Positions 57,882-64,000 of a stretch of 64,000 nucleotides of DNA are shown here, in pieces. How positions within the stretch are numbered: the stretch's first letter is position 1; every line of letters starts with the position of its first letter. Source of the stretch: Hormoscilla sp. GUM202 (GTDB lineage: Bacteria > Cyanobacteriota > Cyanobacteriia > Cyanobacteriales > Desertifilaceae). Made by a program: the position numbers and the translations under genes. The notes below the pieces were generated by a model that was not told the origin of the DNA, ran no database searches, and saw nothing but the letters and a program-made list of their open reading frames with translations. The stretch lies in assembly GCA_005518205.2 (NCBI GenBank), contig RFFC02000010.1:37315-101314 (forward strand), in the 5' to 3' direction.

Positions 57882-58089
57882 ATTCTTTGGCTGGAAACGG
57901 CACGGGTTGCCGATCGCGCAGCGTGGCGCAGCCATGCGATCGGCCATCGGACTGCGGGTTCCTTGAGGGTGCGGGACTTGTTACCATAGGGCGATCGCAC
58001 TTGCAGCATTCTCCGTTAGCCTCATGGCCCGGGGTGATGGCGATCGGCGCAAGATGTAAGTTAAAACTGAGATCTTGCAGCCTTGTCAA

Positions 58090-58342
58090 TTAGTCAATTA
58101 GTCTCCTGGCCCGCCGTGGGTTAAAACCCACGGCTAATAGCTAAAGTGGGTTAAAACCCACTGTCCGCATTGTCGCTGAAAGAATTTCCCCTCGTTCCCT
58201 GGCTCCGCCGGGGAACGAGTTCTAGAGGCTCTGCCTCTAGTTGCAAATGGTGCAAGATATGAGTTAAAACCGACTAATCAATAATGTTCAAAATAATTGT
58301 AGCATTGTTTTTCCAAAATGGGATCGGACAAATATACCTGAT
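58090..58342. repeat. Intergenic palindromic repeats
   Basis: Two GTGGGTTAAAACCCAC palindromes (within 58105-58163) are followed by CTCGTTCCCTGGCTCCGCCG (58191-58219). The latter is the same family as the repeat inside the gyrB intein. Confidence 0.7.
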
Positions 58343-58585
58343 ATGTCTATTTCCTACCCCGAGGACTTACTCATTACCTCGGGCAAATCACCCCAAGATT
58401 TAGAAGCAGAACTGCTCTTCTTGCTGGCAGTCAAACTGTATGAGTTACGCCGGCTGTCTCTAGGCAAGGCTGCTGAATTTTGTCACATAAACAAAATCCA
58501 ATTTATGTTTGAACTCGGACGAATGAAAATCCCGGTAATTAACCTAGACGATGACCAAATCGCTGACGACTTACGCCATGATTAA
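58343..58585 (+). CDS. UPF0175 family protein (antitoxin-like)
   Basis: An 80-aa protein: SISYPEDLLITSGKSPQDLE, AELLFLLAVKLYELRRLSLG, KAAEFCHINKIQFMFELGRM and NLDDDQIADDLRHD. This is the ribbon/helix DNA-binding fold of UPF0175, usually paired with a DUF3368 PIN-type toxin. No such toxin follows. A 22-codon frame starting at 58578 is too short. Confidence 0.85.
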   Translation: MSISYPEDLLITSGKSPQDLEAELLFLLAVKLYELRRLSLGKAAEFCHINKIQFMFELGRMKIPVINLDDDQIADDLRHD

Positions 58586-58693
58586 TGCTGCCATTATCGT
58601 GAAAATTTTCAATCCAGTGTTGCCGAAAAATTTGGTTCTGTGCTAAGATGGACATGTAGTAAAAAATCCCCGTGCTCATAGAGGAGTCGGATA

Positions 58694-58984
58694 ATGGGAA
58701 TTGAGGAACTGCTGAAAGAAAAGCGAGAAGAGATCCTGGAAATAGCAGCGAAACATGGCGCTATCAATGTGCGGGTTTTTGGTTCGGTAGCTAGGGGAGA
58801 AGCTGATGCAGATAGCGATGTAGATTTTTTGATAGATTTAGGAGAAAATCTCAGTCCTTGGTTTCCAGTACGATTAATTCGCGATTTGGAAAGCTTGCTG
58901 GAAAGAAAGGTGGATGTGGTGACGGAAAATGGTTTGAAAACTCGCATCCGCGATCGGGTATTGGAAGAGGCAATGCTGCTGTGA
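58694..58984 (+). CDS. mntA: MntA-type nucleotidyltransferase antitoxin
   Basis: A 96-aa minimal nucleotidyltransferase with the signature VFGSVARGEADADSDVDFLI, the GSx10DxD motif. In characterised HepT-MntA pairs this enzyme neutralises the HEPN toxin by AMPylation of a Tyr beside its active site. The ribosome site AGAGGAG lies 9 bp before the ATG. Its stop overlaps the HEPN start by 4 bp (GTGA), so the two are translationally coupled. Confidence 0.9.
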   Translation: MGIEELLKEKREEILEIAAKHGAINVRVFGSVARGEADADSDVDFLIDLGENLSPWFPVRLIRDLESLLERKVDVVTENGLKTRIRDRVLEEAMLL

Positions 58985-59325
58985 GGAAGGATAGCGAACG
59001 TTTGCAAGATATGCGAGAGGCGATCGATCTGATCGAAAGATATGCTGTGCGCGGCAAGCAGGTATTTGATGAAGATGAACTGATTCAAATTTGGATCGTT
59101 CATTACTTACAAATAATTGGTGAAGCTGCTAGATCGATGTCTGAGGATTTTATTAACCTGCATCCAGATGTTCCTTGGATAGATATAGCTGATTTCAGAA
59201 ATGTTTTAGTTCATGAATACTGGAAAATTGAGCCTCAGATTGTTTGGTCGATCGTCCAGCAAGAGTTGCCGGACCTCAAAGGTAAGGTTGAGCAGATTTT
59301 GCAGTCCTTGCCAGAAGATTCGTGA
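58981..59325 (+). CDS. hepT: HepT-type HEPN toxin (DUF86)
   Basis: GTG at 58981 gives a 114-aa protein: KDSERLQDMREAIDLIERYA, QIWIVHYLQIIGEAARSMSE and DFRNVLVHEYWKIEPQIVW. The RNVLVHEY segment is the Rx4HxY catalytic and target site of HEPN ribonucleases, intact here. Both members look complete, so this is the one apparently functional toxin-antitoxin pair of the window. Confidence 0.9.
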   Translation: MRKDSERLQDMREAIDLIERYAVRGKQVFDEDELIQIWIVHYLQIIGEAARSMSEDFINLHPDVPWIDIADFRNVLVHEYWKIEPQIVWSIVQQELPDLKGKVEQILQSLPEDS

Positions 59326-59416
59326 GCAAATGACACGGGCGATCGCACCCATTTCTCCAGCAGCAAAGCCATTTGGGACCACTGGTCGGCGTCGGTGCGA
59401 TCGGAGTCTGCCAACT

Positions 59417-59620
59417 ATCACCCAGAGTCGATCGACTATCACCCAGAGTCGATCGACTCTAGCTCAAAGTCGATCGACATAGCTCAAAGTCGATCGACTA
59501 TAGCTCAAAGTCGATCGACTATCACCCAGAGTCGATCGACTCTAGCTCAAAGTCGATTGACTATAGCTCAAAGTCGATCGACTATAGCTCACATCAGGCC
59601 GACTATAGCTCACATCAGGG
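59417..59620. repeat. Tandem array of about nine 21-bp units with GTCGATCGAC palindromes
   Basis: Units follow the pattern CAAAGTCGATCGACTATAGCT, with CCAGAG, CTC and CACATCAGG variants at the ends. Each unit carries the 10-bp palindrome GTCGATCGAC except the degenerate last ones. Spacing of two helical turns could suit a repeated DNA-binding site. Confidence 0.85.
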
Positions 59621-59621
59621 A

Positions 59622-59788
59622 GGGTGTGGTCAAAAGTAGTTGATAGCCAGGTGCCAGCTCCCCGGGTAACGAACCCTCCGCTACCCAGATACATGTATAT
59701 AGCCCGCGCAGGCGGGCTTTGTTCCTGTAGCCGGGCCCTTTAGGGTTCGGGCTACTCCGTCTCTTACCAACAGGTTTTGACCACACCC
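59622..59788. mobile_element. 167-bp MITE with 9-bp target duplication
   Basis: Ends GGGTGTGGTCAAAAGTAGTT and CAGGTTTTGACCACACCC match the IS at 35768-37710. CATCAGGGA is duplicated at 59613-59621 and 59789-59797. It inserted into the last unit of the 21-bp array and shares inner sequence with the MITE at 35468-35594. Confidence 0.93.
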
Positions 59789-60226
59789 CATCAGGGAAAT
59801 AGCGGTCAAAAATCGAGTTATTATTTCTCACTTAAGGTCGATTATCAGGCTAGGTTACTCAACTAGACTACAAAAGCCTAGAGAGAAAGTCCGATAAATA
59901 GCTGGTTTCAGGAATAGTCGATCGTCAAGAAGCTCTACTTTACCCCAACCATTGCCTATCTCACCTCACATCTCACATAAGTACAGCAGCAGAGGCCCCG
60001 ATCGCATAGATGATTGCCATGACAGCAGTAACCCGATCGGGCTCCTACCGGAGGCGATCGGACTAGATCGTAGCACTGGTAACTGCTCGCTGACAGTAGG
60101 TTCGGCAGGCATCGGGCAAGGGTTTCACCGGTACCATAAGTGGCCATGGAGAACAGCTCTACCAGGCAATAATGTAAAATGTGTGATAGATTGAATGCAG
60201 CAGTCAACCCAATTGAGGCATCAACC

Positions 60227-63200
60227 ATGAACGAGCAACGCCAGCAAGCATATCTGGAACTGATTCAAACCCTGCTCGATTGCCCCAGCGGACAAGAAAC
60301 CGAGATCTTGCAAGGGAACCAAGAGCTGGTAGATGCTGAGTTGGTGCGGGGATGGTACGGGAAGCTGACAAGACGGCAGAAAATGGAAACCTGAATGCTG
60401 CTGATAGACTGCGAAGGCTAGCAGGGACATTGGCACAGAGGCTAGGCATTGCCTCATTACAGATGAGGAGACTGGTAGTTAACAACTTAAAAAAAACTAC
60501 TAATAGGGTGCGACAGAAATTGGCACATTTGAAATTTTTGATGGTGGTGTTGCAGACAGTTTCAGAAGATCCTAGTCCTCAGTCAGTCTACCCGCTGCTG
60601 CAACAAAACCTGGACAAGCTGGACGAGAACTTGCAACGGATACTAGAAGATTGGGCCGCAAAAACCCTGCCTCAAGTAGAGTCAGAGGAAGCGCGATACA
60701 TTGCTGGGCAAATTTCTGATTTCGGTAGGTTGATGAGAAAATTTCCCCTAGGCGATCACTCCAGGAACGTGGAAATAGCGATCGCGGGTAATAAAATAGC
60801 TCTAACAGTATACACCAAGGAGGCATTACCCCAAGATTGGGCAAGGACACAACACAATCTCGGTATAGCCTACAATAGCAGAATAAAAGGAGATAAGGCC
60901 GAGAATATAGAAGAGGCGATCGCGGCTTATGGCCAAGCATTGTCAGTCTGGACCTTTGAGGCATTCCCCCAAGATTGGGCAAGGACGCAAAACAATCTCG
61001 GTGCTGCCTACAGTGACAGAATAAAAGGAGATAAGGCCGAGAATATAGAAGAGGCGATCGCGGCTTATGGCCAAGCATTGTCAGTCTGGACCTTTGAGGC
61101 ATTCCCCCAAGATTGGGCAAGGACGCAAAACAATCTCGGTGCTGCCTACAGTGACAGAATAAAAGGAGATAAGGCCGAGAATATAGAAGAGGCGATCGCG
61201 GCTTATGGCCAAGCATTGTCAGTCTGGACCTTTGAGGCATTCCCCCAAGATTGGGCAAGGACGCAAAACAATCTCGGTGCTGCCTACAGTGACAGAATAA
61301 AAGGAGATAAGGCCGAGAATATAGAAGAGGCGATCGCGGCTTATGGCCAAGCATTGTCAGTCTGGACCTTTGAGGCATTCCCCCAAGATTGGGCAAGGAC
61401 GCAAAACAATCTCGGTGCTGCCTACAGTGACAGAATAAAAGGAGATAAGGCCGAGAATATAGAAGAGGCGATCGCGGCTTATGGCCAAGCATTGTCAGTC
61501 TGGACCTTTGAGGCATTCCCCCAAGATTGGGCAAGGACGCAAAACAATCTCGGTGCTGCCTACAGTGACAGAATAAAAGGAGATAAGGCCGAGAATATAG
61601 AAGAGGCGATCGCGGCTTATGGCCAAGCATTGTCAGTCTGGACCTTTGAGGCATTCCCCCAAGATTGGGCAAGGACGCAAAACAATCTCGGTGCTGCCTA
61701 CAGTGACAGAATAAAAGGAGATAAGGCCGAGAATATAGAAGAGGCGATCGCGGCTTATGGCCAAGCATTGTCAGTCTGGACCTTTGAGGCATTCCCCCAA
61801 GATTGGGCAAGGACGCAAAACAATCTCGGTGCTGCCTACAGTGACAGAATAAAAGGAGATAAGGCCGAGAATATAGAAGAGGCGATCGCGGCTTATGGCC
61901 AAGCATTAGAAGTATACACTCCCCAAAACTTTCCCCTCGATTGCTTGCGAACGGGTCGCAATTTAGGTAATATAGGATTTAACAACAGCAATTGGCAAGT
62001 CGCCGTAGAAGGCTACAAACTCGCCATCGCTGCTGTCGAACAAAGCCGCAACTGGGCAGTCAGAGAGGAACGCCGCCAAGAAATTATCAAAGAATCCCTC
62101 GGTGTTTATATAAACATAGTGCAAGCCTGTATCAATCTCGGTCAACTGGATAAAGCCATCGAATATGTCGAACGTTCCCGTTCCCAGCGTCTGATAGACT
62201 TGATGGCGAGTAAGGACTTGTCTCACGGCGGGAAAATTCCTCCACAAGTCCAAGAAAAATTACAGGAATACGAAGCACTACAGCAGGAAATTAACGGAAA
62301 ACGCGCCCATCAGTCCCATGACAGCCAGGGAAGGCAAAAAGCCGCAAGCGGTTCGACTGCCATCACCGCAAACAGTTGCCAAGGACGTGCCGCGCACAAC
62401 GCCTACAGTGAAGAAATCGCCGGGTTAGAAGTCCAGAAACAGCAGGTTTGGGAAGAACTGAGAAAGCTAGACTTTGAACTGGCTGGCCAGATTGAAGTTA
62501 GCCCTCCTAATTTAGCGACTATTCAGCAGTTGATTGCATCTCCCACCGCTGCCATCCTCAGTTTCTACACTACCAAGAACGACACCCATATTTTTATCCT
62601 GCGCCAGAATCAAACCCCACAAGTACACACCTGCGCCGGACAAGGGTTAAAAAACTTGCAACTATGGATTTTAGCAAACTGGATACAGCTCTACGTCAAA
62701 AAAGACAAAACAGAATGGCGCCACCAGATGAATGGGTTTCTCGCCGAACTTGCCCAGCGCCTGCAACTGGACGTCCTAATTTCCCAGCACCTGGGCGACA
62801 TCAAAGAATTAATCCTCGTGCCGCACCTGTATCTCCACCAAATTCCCTTTGCCGCCTTACCCATCAATCAACCTAGAGAATACCTCATCGACAAGTTCAT
62901 CCTGCGCACCGTTCCCAGTTGCCAAATCTTAGAATTTTGCTACAGACGCCCTCCCATAGAAGGATCCAGAAGCTACGGCATAGTAGAAAATGCCACCGAA
63001 GACTTGCCCTACGCAGCCTTTGAATGCTCCCAAATAGTCCGGATGTACGGCATTCCAGAGAACCGGCGCTTAAAAGGTCGCCAGGGGGCAACAGTAGAGA
63101 ACTATCGGCAGTTAGCTTCACGAGTACATGTCCTCCACTCCAGTCACCACGCCGAATCACGCCTTGACAATCCTCTGGAATCCGATCTAAAGTTAGGGAA

Positions 63201-64000
63201 TGGCAATATCACCTTGGGGGAACTGATGAGTCCGGGTTGGCGCTTGCCTGATTTAGAGGAAGTATTCCTCTCGTGCTGCGAGCTTGGACCTTATTTGAAT
63301 CCCCAAAACTGTCTGCTACCCCAAAATATTCAAGCATCTCTGGGTCAAACCCTGGTTTTGCTTGCCGAACCGGTAGGAGAGGTTGAGGATTATCAACTCT
63401 TAGCTTCCGAGTGCGTCGCCCAGTTGCTACAAAAGGAAAAGCCACCCCAACTAATTGCCAGAGGAGTCCTCTGCGGCAGCCAACTTTTTGAATACGATAC
63501 CCAGGAGTCAGACCCAAGTAAAAGATGCCATATTTGGGTGTGGTTCGGTCAGAAAGAATCCCTAGATCTGATACAGCAGGCATCAGGCGACCTGCTAAAT
63601 TTGCTCTGTTGCCGCCACAAAATCCTCTACATCGAGTATCAATCTCGATACTGCAATCAGAAAGCTCGCGAACTATATAGCTGGTTGGAGGAACGCATCA
63701 AATTGCCTCAGCTAAACGATGCAGTAACGGAACGGGTGGAGCCATTGAAAAATCTGCTAGTCGAACTGCCGGAAAAGCAACTCAGGTACGAGCATTTCTG
63801 GCGAGACATGGAAGACCATAAAACTGCGATAGCCACCAATCTTGATAACTATCGTCAACTATTGAATAGTATACCAGCTAATGAAGGAGATGACCGAGAG
63901 TTTTTAGATAAATTTGGGAATCTAACGGAAAGCAAATATCAGCGCCAAATAGAAGTATATCTGATTTTTTTGGCACCAGGGCGATCGTTATTTACCCAGC
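60227..64000 (+). CDS. TPR-CHAT protein, N-terminal frameshift, runs off the window
   Basis: The N-terminus MNEQRQQAYLELIQTLLDCP (ATG 60227) is the usual start of cyanobacterial TPR-CHAT proteins. Near 60340 the frame must shift by -1 to continue GAGMVREADKTAENGNLNAA; an ATG at 60352 opens the second frame. After a helical lead (VYPLLQQNLDKLDENLQRIL), eight 46-residue TPR-like repeats follow. The CHAT region has LVPHLYLHQIPFAALPI, VHVLHSSHHAES with the His and VFLSCCELG with the Cys of a caspase-like site. After NPQNCLLPQNIQ the sequence no longer follows the usual CHAT end and continues with an unassigned segment (CHIWVWFGQKESLDL). No stop is seen before 64000. Confidence 0.8.
60883..61915 (+). 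repeat. 138-bp coding tandem repeats in the TPR-CHAT gene
   Basis: Unit starts at 60883, 61021, 61159, 61297, 61435, 61573, 61711 and 61849. The inner units look identical at DNA level. The encoded 46-residue unit includes GDKAENIEEAIAAYGQAL and AFPQDWARTQNNLGAAYSD. Exact DNA identity means recent expansion. Confidence 0.93.

Larger units (their letters stand above)
59326..60226. other. Gene-free stretch with tandem repeats and a MITE
   Basis: It contains the 21-bp repeat array (59417-59620) and the MITE (59622-59788). Beyond 59797 I see no gene or clear structure, only HIP1-type sites such as GGCGATCGG. Confidence 0.5.

Noticed and set aside
59417..59620. Tandem 21-bp array as a CRISPR
   Set aside because: Repeats are directly adjacent with no unique spacers, and no cas genes are present.
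60572..61906. Minus-strand 444-aa repetitive reading frame
   Set aside because: It is the shadow of the 138-bp coding repeats of the TPR-CHAT gene; a perfect repeat keeps any open frame open.

Overview
The window looks like the chromosome of a filamentous or colonial cyanobacterium rich in repeats. It carries many GCGATCGC (HIP1-type) octamers and cyanobacterial-type genes: a Tic20 homologue, glgB, GyrB with an intein, UPF0175/DUF433/HepT-MntA modules, Uma2 nucleases and a TPR-CHAT protein. It is also dense in insertion sequences, MITE-like elements, group II introns and palindromic repeats. No rRNA, tRNA or CRISPR array was seen.

Layout. 1-4400: two copies of an ISKra4-type IS, the first split by an ORF-less group II intron, around a Tic20 gene and an LRR scrap. 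4400-7450: PD-(D/E)XK-type genes, a MITE and decayed fragments. 7625-21874: a minus-strand block of very large, mostly uncharacterised proteins (LRR fusion, LamG/tail-fibre-like, possible glycosyltransferase, DUF6603-like, 625-aa protein), with a four-helix-bundle gene boxed in by inverted TTAGGGG-type repeats. 22000-25300: IS66 transposase, a second LRR protein, an RTX remnant. 25489-28912: GST, a small secreted protein, glgB. 29700-31114: a PAS/histidine-kinase pseudogene hit three times by the same 48-bp palindrome. 31175-37710: IS982, msrP, a Ser/Thr kinase fused to an acyl carrier protein domain, a MITE and a 1.9-kb IS with the same ends.

37711-50438 is the most striking region: eight near-identical tandem units of one Uma2-family nuclease gene, with differing numbers of a 7-residue coiled-coil repeat. 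A second IS982 copy lies inside the array with a 7-bp target duplication. A 903-nt group II intron splits the eighth gene, and a degenerate ninth copy follows.

50500-56419 is housekeeping: miaA, gyrB with a 275-aa intein, a histidine phosphatase and glucokinase. 56747-59325 holds toxin-antitoxin type genes: DUF433 split by a third, antisense group II intron, a truncated DUF5615 partner, UPF0175, and an intact MntA/HepT pair. After a 21-bp tandem repeat and another MITE, the window ends inside a large TPR-CHAT protein with 138-bp internal repeats.

Three themes recur. (1) Three short introns without a reverse transcriptase imply a maturase supplied from elsewhere. (2) The transposase genes of three IS types have frame breaks, and identical copies share the same break. 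(3) Short palindromic repeats sit inside coding sequence (intein, kinase, ACP tail). All functional statements rest on reading motifs by eye; no search was run.
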